From Methylophilus methylotrophus DSM 46235 = ATCC 53528 (GTDB taxonomy: Bacteria > Pseudomonadota > Gammaproteobacteria > Burkholderiales > Methylophilaceae): DNA of 64,000 nucleotides. The stretch spans positions 171,143 to 235,142 of the forward strand of contig NZ_KB905141.1 of NCBI RefSeq assembly GCF_000378225.1. The letters are read 5' to 3'. Shown here one piece after another: positions 29,014 through 37,851 of this stretch. The notes beneath the pieces were generated by a model. That model saw only the letters and a list, made by a program, of their open reading frames with translations. It searched no databases and was not told where the DNA came from. The translations under genes were made by a program, and so were the position numbers. How positions within the stretch are numbered: position 1 is the first letter of the stretch; every line of letters starts with the position of its first letter.

Positions 29014-29116
29014 GCGGGCGGAATCTAAAGTGCAAGGCGCACGCAACGCAATCACCGAATCAGTACTATAGAGTACAGTGAGGTCTGAGTAGCGTGCAAT
29101 GCAGCAATTTGCCCGC
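29014..29116. repeat. Imperfect long palindrome in the EPS intergenic region
   Basis: Outer arms gcgggc (29014-29019) and gcccgc (29111-29116), partly complementary inner arms (tgcaaggcgcacgcaac... against ...gtagcgtgcaatgcagca), and a centre gtac-tataga-gtac (29063-29076). It is a roughly 100-nt imperfect inverted repeat of the REP/intergenic-element type. It lies in the gap between the divergent EPS transcription units. Confidence 0.55.
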
Positions 29117-29172
29117 GTAACCATTATTTCTTATATTTATTTAAGTTTAACGCAACTGCGATAGTGGCATCA

Positions 29173-29188
29173 ATGCACGATTCTTGCA
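29173..29188 (+). promoter_or_regulatory. Candidate sigma-54 promoter of the EPS series
   Basis: atGCACG-attc-TTGCA fits the -24/-12 consensus (TGGCACG-N4-TTGCA) at all positions except the first two bases of the -24 box (at for TG; the GG doublet is tG). The G and the GC are spaced by the required 10 bases. Many exosortase/EPS loci are controlled through sigma-54 and the PrsK/PrsR pair, which gives the site some context. No regulator gene is in the window. Confidence 0.45.
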
Positions 29189-29405
29189 ATCGCCCTTTTG
29201 TACAGGTGCATCACTTGGATTAACATGGTAATCTGTCAAAAAAAATTAATAATAGTTGTTCATCATGGTTTATCATTTGTGGTGCCTGATGCTGCTCGCG
29301 TGACTATAATGAAAACAGGGCTCTTAGCTTTAATTAAAACCACATTTTGTGCACATAATCATCTGGTAATTCAATCGCCTCATTTTTAATCAATACGGCC
29401 ACTGC

Positions 29406-30605
29406 ATGTCCATAAAACCAAAAAACGTGAAATCATTAACAAAGGTGCCCAAACTCATTTGGTGGTGTTTATCAGTACTCTATGCTTCAAACACGATAGC
29501 AGATGAATTCGACACCCTGCAGTTCAACGCTGCGGTCAATAAAACCTGGGATAACAACCTGTTTCGCTTGAGTAATAATGAAATCTCTGACCAGGTTACC
29601 ACCTACACGGCAGGGGTCAAACTCGATAAAAGCTACTCGCAACAGCGTTTTATTGTGAATCTCAATTATGTGGATAATCAATATCAGCGTAATGATTTTC
29701 TCGATTTTAATACCCTCAACTATGATGCAGCCTGGCGTTGGACGCTTACACCGGCTTTAACGGGCACACTATCTTCTACCAAATCCAAGGCGCTGGCCGG
29801 TTTTGCCGACTTTAGAACGTTGGCCCAAAATATTCGCACCACCGAGACCAATCAGTTTCGTGCTGAGTATTCTCCACATAAAGTATGGGCCCTGATTGCA
29901 GGCTTTACTGAATCCAGTGCTACCAACAGCCGAACCTTTAATGCCATCCCTGATTTCGAATACACAGCTTTTGATTATGGGGCCAGTTATAACTTCACGT
30001 CTGGTACGAGCATCACCTTTTTAGCGCATAAACGGGCAGGGGACTTCAAGCGAAGCATCGATTCTGTAAGTTTTTTTGATAACGGTTACAGTGAGGATGA
30101 ATTTGAGTGGGATACCGTCTTTAAAGCCACTGGTAAAAGTAATCTGAGTACCAAGCTGGCGTATTTGTCCCGCAAGTACGATAACTTCGGCGTGCGAGAT
30201 TATGATTCATGGTTGGGTTATATTCGGTATGATTTACTGTTAACTGGCAAGCTCAAACTAAATACTGAGTTAGCTCGTACAATTGGTCAGTTTGATACGC
30301 CGTATAGTAGTTATTCGGCTACCGATGCACTTACAGCAAACATGAGTTATTTTTTCAGTGATAAATTAATTTTTGCCATCAATGGCCGCTATGCGCAACG
30401 CGATTTCAAGCAGCCAGTGGTCGCAGGGTTGCCGTCTCGCACTGACGATGAACGCAGTTTGGGGGCCTCCTTGACCTGGCAGCCACTAAGAAGTATTGGC
30501 TTGATTCTTAATTCAACCAAGTCCTCACGCAATGCCTCCAATGGCTACAATAATTTTGACTTTGATGACGTAACAACCAGTGTGACCCTGGATTTAAAAA
30601 TTTAG
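29406..30605 (+). CDS. epsL: EpsL-like outer-membrane beta-barrel protein (exosortase-B associated EPS transporter family)
   Basis: 399 residues. Signal peptide about 1-33 (LIWWCLSVLYASNTIADE). The rest is a series of amphipathic strands rich in Tyr, Phe and Asn with a C-terminal strand ending VTLDLKI, typical of outer-membrane barrels. It matches the EpsL family that accompanies XrtB loci and is proposed to help EPS cross the outer membrane. First gene of the rightward EPS series. Confidence 0.85.
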   Translation: MSIKPKNVKSLTKVPKLIWWCLSVLYASNTIADEFDTLQFNAAVNKTWDNNLFRLSNNEISDQVTTYTAGVKLDKSYSQQRFIVNLNYVDNQYQRNDFLDFNTLNYDAAWRWTLTPALTGTLSSTKSKALAGFADFRTLAQNIRTTETNQFRAEYSPHKVWALIAGFTESSATNSRTFNAIPDFEYTAFDYGASYNFTSGTSITFLAHKRAGDFKRSIDSVSFFDNGYSEDEFEWDTVFKATGKSNLSTKLAYLSRKYDNFGVRDYDSWLGYIRYDLLLTGKLKLNTELARTIGQFDTPYSSYSATDALTANMSYFFSDKLIFAINGRYAQRDFKQPVVAGLPSRTDDERSLGASLTWQPLRSIGLILNSTKSSRNASNGYNNFDFDDVTTSVTLDLKI

Positions 30606-30713
30606 GATTTGAAAATTTAAGACATTTTTCAATTCAAAGCGTTGAATATTAACCCCCGTCATCAATTTGCAACCTGAACCCGTTATTTTATAAAAAACAG
30701 GAATCAAAAAACC

Positions 30714-31616
30714 ATGAAACGTATAGTAATGACAAGCCTGTTATTAGCCACACTAGCTGCTTGTGGCAGCAGTGATCCAATAGGCAAGCAAACTCAGGTA
30801 GTGGCCAAGGTCAATGGCGACGAAATTACCGTACATCAAATCAATGGCGAAATGCAGCGCCTGCAAGTGCCGGTGGCTAATCCGCAAAAAGTGGCCAAAC
30901 AAATGCTCACCAGCCTGATTGACCGTCAATTGTTGGTGCAAGAAGCGCAAAAGCTTAACCTGGACCGCACCCCGGAAGTCATGCAACTGGTGGATGCTGC
31001 CAGGGCGCAGATTTATGCCCAGGCTTATTTGGCGCGAAAAGTGTCTACTTTAGGCCCTGCCACTGAAAAAGAAGCTCAACAATTCATGGTTGAGCACCCT
31101 GAAGTATTCAGTCACCGCAAAGTGTTTACCACTTCAGATATTATTTTTGCGAACGACGCATCCAAGGTCGACGTTAACCAATTACAAACGCTGGTCAGTA
31201 ATGCCGAGGAATTAAAAGCCTGGCTCAATAGTCACCAAATACATTTTGAGCTCGCAGAAGAAACCATTCCAAGCGAGGCATTGCCCAAACAAGCAGTCGG
31301 CCTGGCAGACCAGCTCAAAGTGGGCGATTTAATGTTTATGCACGACGATATCAAAGTCGTCGCGCGCAGCATTGCCAATATTGCCGAGGTGCCACTCTCC
31401 GAACAGCAAGCCAAAGATATGGCCACCAAAGCGGTCAATGAGCGTAAACGTCAGCAGTTGATTCTGGATGAAGTGCAACGGCTAAAAAAATTGGCGCAGA
31501 TTGAAGTGCTAGACCCTAATCTGAAGCAAGACGAAGCAAGCGCCACGGCTAAAGCCTCTCCGGCTTCTGCCAATGACAAAACCAATAATCTTGATCATGG
31601 CTTAAAAGGGCTATAG
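30714..31616 (+). CDS. epsD: EpsD-family lipoprotein peptidyl-prolyl isomerase
   Basis: 300 residues. Lipoprotein signal with lipobox LAAC, Cys17. SurA/parvulin-type architecture: VVAKVNGDEITVHQINGEMQRL chaperone region with the LIDRQLLVQEA helix, and a C-terminal PPIase-like domain in which canonical motifs are weak. EpsD proteins of XrtB loci may help fold the secretion apparatus; this role is inferred. Confidence 0.88.
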   Translation: MKRIVMTSLLLATLAACGSSDPIGKQTQVVAKVNGDEITVHQINGEMQRLQVPVANPQKVAKQMLTSLIDRQLLVQEAQKLNLDRTPEVMQLVDAARAQIYAQAYLARKVSTLGPATEKEAQQFMVEHPEVFSHRKVFTTSDIIFANDASKVDVNQLQTLVSNAEELKAWLNSHQIHFELAEETIPSEALPKQAVGLADQLKVGDLMFMHDDIKVVARSIANIAEVPLSEQQAKDMATKAVNERKRQQLILDEVQRLKKLAQIEVLDPNLKQDEASATAKASPASANDKTNNLDHGLKGL

Positions 31617-31685
31617 ACCGGTTATTCATTTGTCGATAACGTACCGTTTATTCTTTAATAAAATAAATTTACTCGAGAGCTAGAT

Positions 31686-32708
31686 ATGAAATTGTTCACA
31701 CGCTGCCTGTTTTTATTCACGTTGTTGTTCTCTCTGCCTGTGCTGGCAGATTACACCTTAGGCACCGGTGACTTTGTGAAAGTCACTGTTTACGGTGATG
31801 CAGAGCTTACCAGAGAAATTCGCATTGCAGAAAACGGCATTCTGACTTTTCCGCTCATCGGCGAGGTGAAGGTAGGTGGTTTAAGCACCGTTGAAGCTGA
31901 AAAGAAAATTGCCGAGCAGTTACAACGTGGAGGCTTTATTGCTAGCCCTCAAGTCTCTTTGGTGGTGCTGCAGTTTTTGAGCAAAACAGTCTCTGTACTG
32001 GGCGGTGTGCTTAAACCTGGCCGTTATCCAGTCACCCGGCCATCAGACATAAAAGACATGATCGCAGAGGCGGGCGGTATCACCGCTGAAGGTTCAGAGA
32101 TTGTCACAGTCGTCCGGGGTGACAAACGTAGCGAATTTGATCTGCATGACGTCATTAACCAACACGTTGGTAAAGAAGATATCGCAGTTGTTGGCGGTGA
32201 AACTATTTATGTTGGAACGCGTGATGTTGCGGTGGTGGGACAATTGTTACGCCCAGCCAAATATGGCATCCAGGGTGGCATGCGTAAAATCAGTGACTTT
32301 ATTTCTTTGGCTGGTGGCCCTAACGAAAATGCTGGTGAGGTCATGTTTTATACCACTTCAATCTCTGGGTCACCTGTGACTGAGCAAATCAATATTGACG
32401 AGTTATTTAAAGCGCCGAATTCTGCACAAAACAAGCAGGTCTATCCTGGGGATGTACTTTATGTGCCTAAAGCGCCACAAGTGTACGTCTACGGTGAAGT
32501 GCAGCGCCCTGGCATGTATAAAATTGATAAAAACATGACCGTGATGCAAGCGATTGCCAAAGCGGGTGGCTTGACCATCCGAGGCACCCAACGCTCAGTC
32601 AAATTGCATCGTAAAGACGAGCGTAATGAAGTCATCAAACAAACACCGGGGTTAACTAGTTTATTACAAGATGAAGACGTGTTGTATATCGAGGAAAGCT
32701 TGCTTTAA
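31686..32708 (+). CDS. epsE: EpsE, Wza-type polysaccharide export protein
   Basis: 340 residues. Sec signal about 1-21 (LPVLA-D), then the polysaccharide export domain (YTLGTGDFVKVTVYGDAELTREIRIAENG) and repeated SLBB domains (VSVLGGVLKPGRYPV, VAVVGQLLRPAKYGI and VYVYGEVQRPGMYKI). It is a periplasmic/outer-membrane EPS export channel component. The signal sequence has no lipobox, unlike Wza, which suits the EpsE subgroup paired with EpsL. Confidence 0.93.
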   Translation: MKLFTRCLFLFTLLFSLPVLADYTLGTGDFVKVTVYGDAELTREIRIAENGILTFPLIGEVKVGGLSTVEAEKKIAEQLQRGGFIASPQVSLVVLQFLSKTVSVLGGVLKPGRYPVTRPSDIKDMIAEAGGITAEGSEIVTVVRGDKRSEFDLHDVINQHVGKEDIAVVGGETIYVGTRDVAVVGQLLRPAKYGIQGGMRKISDFISLAGGPNENAGEVMFYTTSISGSPVTEQINIDELFKAPNSAQNKQVYPGDVLYVPKAPQVYVYGEVQRPGMYKIDKNMTVMQAIAKAGGLTIRGTQRSVKLHRKDERNEVIKQTPGLTSLLQDEDVLYIEESLL

Positions 32709-32723
32709 GCAAAGGGCCATATT

Positions 32724-34118
32724 ATGAATTTTTCACAATTTTTATTGATACTTAAAGCAAGAGCCAAAATTATTATTTGGACATTTTTAATTATTGTTGG
32801 CACAACAATATCAATTAGCCTGGTTTTACCCAAAAATTATACGGCCACAACATCCTTAGTCGTTAATTACAAAGGTGTTGACCCTTTGAGTGGCATGGTA
32901 ATGCAAGCCCAATTGATGCCTGGATATATGGCTACTCAGGTCGATATTATTACTAGTCATGCCGTTGCAGTGAAAGTTGTGCAAAACTTGGGTTTGACCA
33001 ATAGTCCAGTCATCAAACAGCAGTTTGAAGAAGCATCTGAGGGTTCAGTGAATATCGAAGACTGGCTGGCTGAATTGTTGCTAAAAAAGCTCGACGTCAA
33101 GCCTTCTCGTGAAAGTAGTATCCTTGAAATCAGTTACACGGGTAGCGATCCGCAGTTCTCGGCGGCTATTGCGAATGCGTTTGCCGATGCTTACCAAGAG
33201 GCGAGTTTGCGGTTAAAGGTCGAGCCTTCACAAAAAGCTGCTGGTTATTTGCTGACACAAGCAAAAATTTACCGTGAAAAACTTGAAGAGGCTCAGGTCA
33301 AGCTGTCGCGATATCAGCAAGAAAATGGCTTGACCAGTATTGCGGAAAACCTGGATGTGGAGAACGCTAAACTTAACCAACTGGCAAATCAGTTAATTAT
33401 GGTTCAAGCCCAAGCGCTTGATTCATCTTCCCGGCAAAAAAATGCAAATGCAAATGGCGATGCGTCTCCGGATGTCGCCGCTAGTCCTGTCATTCAGAAT
33501 TTGAAGGTTGCATTAGCACAGGCCACATCAAAGTTGGCAGAAGCAGGTAATAGACTTGGCACTAATCACCCACAATATCAGTCTGCACAGGCTGAAGTTG
33601 ACAAACTCAAGTCTCAATTAGATATTGAAGTGTCTAGAATTGGCAATAGTGTAGGTGGTAGTGCTCGTATTTATTCTCAAAATGAAGCATTGCTTAAAGC
33701 CGCTTTGGCAGCACAAAAGCAGAAAGTGTTAGATCTAAATCGCTCTCGGGACCAGTTAATTGTTTTGCAGCGAGACGTCGAAACCGCGCAAACTGCATAT
33801 AACAATGTAACGCAAAGATTGAATCAGAATAGCATTGAAGGGAAGGCGAATGAAAGCGATATATCCATCCTGAACGTTGCGATTCCTCCAGATAAGCATT
33901 CAAGCCCTAAACTATTGCTCAATACATTTTTGTCGATTTTCCTCGGTGGTATGTTAGGAATCGCTTTCGCGCTTTTCTCTGAAATGATGAACAGAAAAGT
34001 ACGTAGCGCTGAAGATATTACACAATTACTTGAATTGCCCTTGCTTGCAATGATCGAATCAAATGGTTCTAAAACAAAAAAAAGCGTGCTACTGCCGCCT
34101 TTTTCTAAAGGTTATTAA
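32724..34118 (+). CDS. epsF: EpsF, chain-length determinant (Wzz-like) protein
   Basis: 464 residues. Wzz architecture: N-terminal membrane helix about 12-34, periplasmic part with long coiled-coil stretches (about 175-370, rich in Gln, Ala, Lys and Leu), and a second helix about 390-415. It sets EPS chain length and partners the kinase-like EpsG encoded next. Confidence 0.92.
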   Translation: MNFSQFLLILKARAKIIIWTFLIIVGTTISISLVLPKNYTATTSLVVNYKGVDPLSGMVMQAQLMPGYMATQVDIITSHAVAVKVVQNLGLTNSPVIKQQFEEASEGSVNIEDWLAELLLKKLDVKPSRESSILEISYTGSDPQFSAAIANAFADAYQEASLRLKVEPSQKAAGYLLTQAKIYREKLEEAQVKLSRYQQENGLTSIAENLDVENAKLNQLANQLIMVQAQALDSSSRQKNANANGDASPDVAASPVIQNLKVALAQATSKLAEAGNRLGTNHPQYQSAQAEVDKLKSQLDIEVSRIGNSVGGSARIYSQNEALLKAALAAQKQKVLDLNRSRDQLIVLQRDVETAQTAYNNVTQRLNQNSIEGKANESDISILNVAIPPDKHSSPKLLLNTFLSIFLGGMLGIAFALFSEMMNRKVRSAEDITQLLELPLLAMIESNGSKTKKSVLLPPFSKGY

Positions 34119-34119
34119 T

Positions 34120-34986
34120 ATGAGTCAGCAAATCATTGATTCCAAAACACATGAAAATGTCTCTAGTATCGGACGCTTGTTGTTGGACATGGGTAAAATA
34201 ACCCCAGAAGATACTGACCGTATTTTGCGTAGACAAAAAGAAGAGGGTATCAAGTTTGGCGATGCAGCCAAACAGTTAGGCCTGATTACCGAGGATGACT
34301 TGCAGCAAGTGCTGTCCCGTCAGTTTGACTACGCATACCTCCCTGCCGCAAATGCCCAGTATAGTGCCGATCTGGTTGCAGCATACCAGCCTTTTTCAAC
34401 CCAAGTGGAGGGTTTCAGGGCTCTACGTAGCCAGATCATGTTTCGCTGGTTAAATGAGGGTTTCAAAGCATTCACAGTAGTTGCTTCAGATTCAGGAGAA
34501 GGAGCTAGCTATATTGCTGCCAATTTGGCTGTTGTGTTTTCCCAGCTTGGCAAAAAAACATTGTTAATTGATGGCAATATGCGACAGCCGCGTCAACATA
34601 AAATATTCAACCTGAAGCAGTCTTTTGGCTTGTCAGACATTTTGGCTGATCGAACGCCAGGTGCGGAAGCATTATTTAACATACCTGATTTTCCAAACCT
34701 AACTGTACTTGGTGCGGGCACTGTACCACCAAACCCACAGGAGTTAATTGGCAGGCAAAACTTCCCCCAGTTAATCAAATACGCCAGCTCTATTTTCGAC
34801 GTAATTATTATCGACAGTCCGGCCATCTCTGCAGGTTCTGATGCTCAAATGTTGGCTTCGATTTCTCGGGGCGCTATATTGGTATCAAGAGTGCATCATA
34901 CTTCAATTGAACAATTCAGGTTGTTAAAAAATCAGGTTGAAGGTTCAGGTGCCAATATTATTGGTGCGGTAGTCAATAATTATTAG
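34120..34986 (+). CDS. epsG: EpsG, BY-kinase-like chain-length partner with altered Walker A
   Basis: 288 residues from ATG 34120, right after the epsF stop (TAATATG). N-terminal MshEN/GspE-like segment (GRLLLDMGKITPEDTDRIL...), then a MinD/BY-kinase fold: VVASDSGEGASYIAANLAV, LLIDGNMRQPRQ (Walker A') and IFDVIIIDSPA (Walker B). The Walker A lysine is Ala129 (GEGAS instead of GEGKS) and the second A' aspartate is Asn. The C-terminus has only one Tyr. ATPase/kinase activity is therefore doubtful; it may act structurally with EpsF. Confidence 0.9.
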   Translation: MSQQIIDSKTHENVSSIGRLLLDMGKITPEDTDRILRRQKEEGIKFGDAAKQLGLITEDDLQQVLSRQFDYAYLPAANAQYSADLVAAYQPFSTQVEGFRALRSQIMFRWLNEGFKAFTVVASDSGEGASYIAANLAVVFSQLGKKTLLIDGNMRQPRQHKIFNLKQSFGLSDILADRTPGAEALFNIPDFPNLTVLGAGTVPPNPQELIGRQNFPQLIKYASSIFDVIIIDSPAISAGSDAQMLASISRGAILVSRVHHTSIEQFRLLKNQVEGSGANIIGAVVNNY

Positions 34987-34993
34987 GGTTCTT

Positions 34994-35857
34994 ATGCAAG
35001 ACAAGCTCTTGATGAAATTACCGTCGATACTCGTAGCCTTCTGGCCAATTATTATCGGCTTTATGTCGGTAATAATCCCAACATACGTTTACCTAACGCA
35101 ATCAGTTTGGAACAGTTCAGATCAAGCCCACGGGCCATTGGTTCTTGCGGTCGTGCTATATTTATTTTACGACAAACGAAATGCTTTAACGCTACCCAAT
35201 AAACCGGCAAACATCTCTGGCTGGTTATTATTTGTATTTGCCTTGTTTTGCTACATCATTGGTCGTTCTCAAGATATATTGATTCTTGATATGGGCGGAC
35301 AAATGCTGCTTATTGCTTCACTTATTTTGCTATTTAAGGGCTGGAAAAGCTTAGTCGTGTTGTGGTTTCCGTTGTTTTTTATGTTGTTCATGGTACCGCT
35401 CCCTGCTTTTTTTGTTGATGCAGTAACCATGCCCATGAAGATTGCGGTATCTCAAGTAGCTGAGCACGTATTATATTGGTTCGATTATCCGATTGCACGC
35501 ACTGGCGTAATTCTGCAAATTGGTCAATACCAGTTACTGGTTGCAGACGCTTGTGCTGGCATGCATACACTTATTTCTCTAGAAGCATTAGGATTGCTAT
35601 ACCTCAATTTAGTAAAGCATGATTCGCTAGCGAGAAATGTTTTGCTAGCACTATTCATTATTCCGATTTCTTTTACTGCAAATACAGTTCGAGTGATTGC
35701 AATCACTTTAATAACTTACTACTTCGGTGACGAGGTTGGCCAGGGATTTGTTCATGGCTTTGCAGGAATCGTTTTGTTTATGGTCGCATTGATTTTAATC
35801 ATTACGCTTGATTCATTAATACAAAGAATTGTTGTTTCGCGGTTATCCCAAGAGTAA
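34994..35857 (+). CDS. xrtB: Exosortase B (XrtB)
   Basis: Polytopic membrane transpeptidase of 287 residues and about eight membrane helices, which processes PEP-CTERM proteins. The catalytic triad is visible: Cys187 in VADACAGMHTL, Arg233 in FTANTVRVIAIT and His254 in GFVHGFAGI. EpsI is encoded separately just downstream, which fits the B-type. Likely substrates are the five PEP-CTERM genes at 56.4-59.2 kb. Confidence 0.93.
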   Translation: MQDKLLMKLPSILVAFWPIIIGFMSVIIPTYVYLTQSVWNSSDQAHGPLVLAVVLYLFYDKRNALTLPNKPANISGWLLFVFALFCYIIGRSQDILILDMGGQMLLIASLILLFKGWKSLVVLWFPLFFMLFMVPLPAFFVDAVTMPMKIAVSQVAEHVLYWFDYPIARTGVILQIGQYQLLVADACAGMHTLISLEALGLLYLNLVKHDSLARNVLLALFIIPISFTANTVRVIAITLITYYFGDEVGQGFVHGFAGIVLFMVALILIITLDSLIQRIVVSRLSQE

Positions 35858-35861
35858 GTTA

Positions 35862-36533
35862 ATGAACTTAAAAAAAATGGTTTTGTTAGTGTCCATGGTT
35901 GCGGCCGCAGTTGCAGCAATATACTTGGAGCCCACACAAAAAATTGCAGCCGAGAGAAAAAACTTCATATTGGCTAATATTATTCCTTTACAGTTTGGCG
36001 AGTGGAAGTTAATTGACAGCTCAGAAGGTGGACGGATTGTTAACCCTGAGCAAAATACGTTGATTAATAAGCTATACAGCCAGACATTATCTCGCACATA
36101 CGCAAATAGTAAGGGTGAGCAGGTCATGCTCGTCATTGCCTATGGTGAGGATCAAAGTGATGGAACCCAATTACATTATCCCGAGGTTTGTTACCCAGCG
36201 CAGGGTTTTCAGATTATCTCAGCAGACAATACTTTGCTAAATACATCATTAGGAAGCATACCGGTAAGAAAGCTGATTGCCACATTCTCCACACGAGTTG
36301 AGCCAATTATTTATTGGACAACTATTGGTAATAGAGCTGTTTTTCGTGGCAAAGAAACTCGGTTGCTGAAATTAAGTTATGGTTTACAAGGCAAGATCCC
36401 AGATGGGATTTTATTTCGTACCTCATCGATTACGGCTGACACAACACACGGCTTTGAACTCCAAATTTCTTTTATCAATAACCTGCTCTCAGCATTACCA
36501 GCAAATAATTTAAACGCAATTGCTGGCTTATAA
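35862..36533 (+). CDS. epsI: EpsI domain protein (exosortase-B partner)
   Basis: 223 residues from ATG 35862 (4 bases after the xrtB stop). One N-terminal membrane helix (KKMVLLVSMVAAAVAAIYLE), then the EpsI domain with its signature DGTQLHYPEVCYPAQGFQI. EpsI proteins accompany exosortases, sometimes fused to them; their molecular role is unresolved. The frame extends 11 codons upstream, overlapping xrtB, but the internal ATG gives the expected signal-anchor start. Confidence 0.9.
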   Translation: MNLKKMVLLVSMVAAAVAAIYLEPTQKIAAERKNFILANIIPLQFGEWKLIDSSEGGRIVNPEQNTLINKLYSQTLSRTYANSKGEQVMLVIAYGEDQSDGTQLHYPEVCYPAQGFQIISADNTLLNTSLGSIPVRKLIATFSTRVEPIIYWTTIGNRAVFRGKETRLLKLSYGLQGKIPDGILFRTSSITADTTHGFELQISFINNLLSALPANNLNAIAGL

Positions 36534-36558
36534 GTTATAAATTTGTTTTAAGGTTGTG

Positions 36559-37842
36559 ATGTTTAAAAACACCATTTTTATGGGATTAACTACTGCAGCA
36601 AAAATGCTGTCTGGTATAGTTGTATTCGTGTTAATGGCACGTTTACTAGGTCCGCATGATTTTGGCTTGATCGCTTACTCCTTCACTCTTGCAACTCTTC
36701 TTGTCTTAATTGTAGATTACGGTTTTCCACAGCAAATTTTGCGCGAAATAGGGACTACTCCAGACAAGGCCAGTCAAATTGTCGGAGAAGTTTTGGGTAC
36801 AAAGATACTGCTTTCATTATTTGTCTTATTAATATCAATCATTTACTTAAGCTTTTTTACTCGAGAGTTTGCTTTTGTTTTCGGGTTTTTACTTTTGTCT
36901 TGCTTAGTCGCCTCATTTTGCGAGCTTCTTAATACTGTGTTAAGGGCGGTTGGTCATTATAAAAAAGAGACTAACATTGCAACTATAGGATCACTGATAC
37001 ATTTTTTCTTACTGCTAACTGTCCTTTTCATAACTCAAAACGTATTAATTGTGGCGTTTGCATTCGTTATTTCTAGATGCATTTTTTTGATCGTTTCGTC
37101 GAAAGCATATAGCTCTTCTATTGGAGCTATCACACTTAATTTTGAACGTGAGCAAATTTTGAAGACTCTCAAAGTGGGTTTTCCTTATGCTGCTGATGCT
37201 GGATTTACCAATTTTTTTCAACAGATTGATACATTAATAGTTAAATACTTTTTAGGTTTTTCTGGAGTTGGCTTATATCAGGCTGCAACAAAATGGTTGC
37301 AAGGAGGTATGCAGTTTGCCCCCGTTCTAGCGAATGTTTACTTACCAACCTTAGCCAATAATGCAAGTCGTCAAGAGAGGAACTTTAAATATGTTAAGAT
37401 GCTTAATATTAAAATGCTAGCTATAGGCTCTTCTGGGTGGTTGTTTTTTACTTTTTTTGGTGCAAATTTATCTGAATTAGTTTACGGTGGACAATTCAAA
37501 AAAATTACCAATATTTGGCCGTTTGTAGGCTTTTTGATGTGGGTTAGATATGTTGCAGCTTCCTCTGGAGTAATACTTACAGCATATGGAAAACAAAAGG
37601 TTAGAGTCTATACTCAAGTCGTATCGTTAATAGTGTTTTTTTGCATCGTGCCTAGTTTAATAAGGTCATATAACCTTGAAGGTATGTTGATTGCAATTAG
37701 TGTCACGTTCATCACAATTTTCTTTATTTATTTATCAAGTTTGGTTAGGTCTCGAATACCAACTGGATTTAATTTAATCACCATCCTTTACTGTATAGTT
37801 ATCACAGCCTTTGCAATTTTTGAAATGCAGGGATCATTGTAG
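36559..37842 (+). CDS. Wzx-type lipid-linked oligosaccharide flippase
   Basis: About 427 residues, 12-14 hydrophobic segments, MATE/PST superfamily pattern (MARLLGPHDFGLIAYSF near the N-terminus; KYFLGFSGVGLYQAATKW in the middle). It would move the undecaprenyl-linked EPS repeat unit to the periplasm. ATG 36559 follows aagg (a GTG one codon earlier is possible). Codon use here turns visibly AT-rich, the start of the variable segment. Confidence 0.88.
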   Translation: MFKNTIFMGLTTAAKMLSGIVVFVLMARLLGPHDFGLIAYSFTLATLLVLIVDYGFPQQILREIGTTPDKASQIVGEVLGTKILLSLFVLLISIIYLSFFTREFAFVFGFLLLSCLVASFCELLNTVLRAVGHYKKETNIATIGSLIHFFLLLTVLFITQNVLIVAFAFVISRCIFLIVSSKAYSSSIGAITLNFEREQILKTLKVGFPYAADAGFTNFFQQIDTLIVKYFLGFSGVGLYQAATKWLQGGMQFAPVLANVYLPTLANNASRQERNFKYVKMLNIKMLAIGSSGWLFFTFFGANLSELVYGGQFKKITNIWPFVGFLMWVRYVAASSGVILTAYGKQKVRVYTQVVSLIVFFCIVPSLIRSYNLEGMLIAISVTFITIFFIYLSSLVRSRIPTGFNLITILYCIVITAFAIFEMQGSL

Positions 37843-37851
37843 GCAAATAAT

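Larger units (their letters stand above)
28953..29405. other. 453-base divergent intergenic region of the EPS locus
   Basis: No gene seen. It holds the imperfect palindrome (29014-29116), a candidate sigma-54 promoter (29173-29188) and an AT-rich leader of about 215 bases before epsL. A short open frame at 29198-29389 (63 codons) has no ribosome-binding site or family resemblance that I can support. Confidence 0.7.

Noticed and set aside
29198-29389. 63-codon ORF in the EPS intergenic region
   Set aside because: No Shine-Dalgarno, no recognisable motif, and it overlaps the likely promoter/leader of epsL.
34063-34119. 19-codon upstream extension of epsG overlapping epsF
   Set aside because: The ATG at 34120 right after the epsF stop gives the normal EpsG N-terminus; the extension is out-of-frame epsF sequence.
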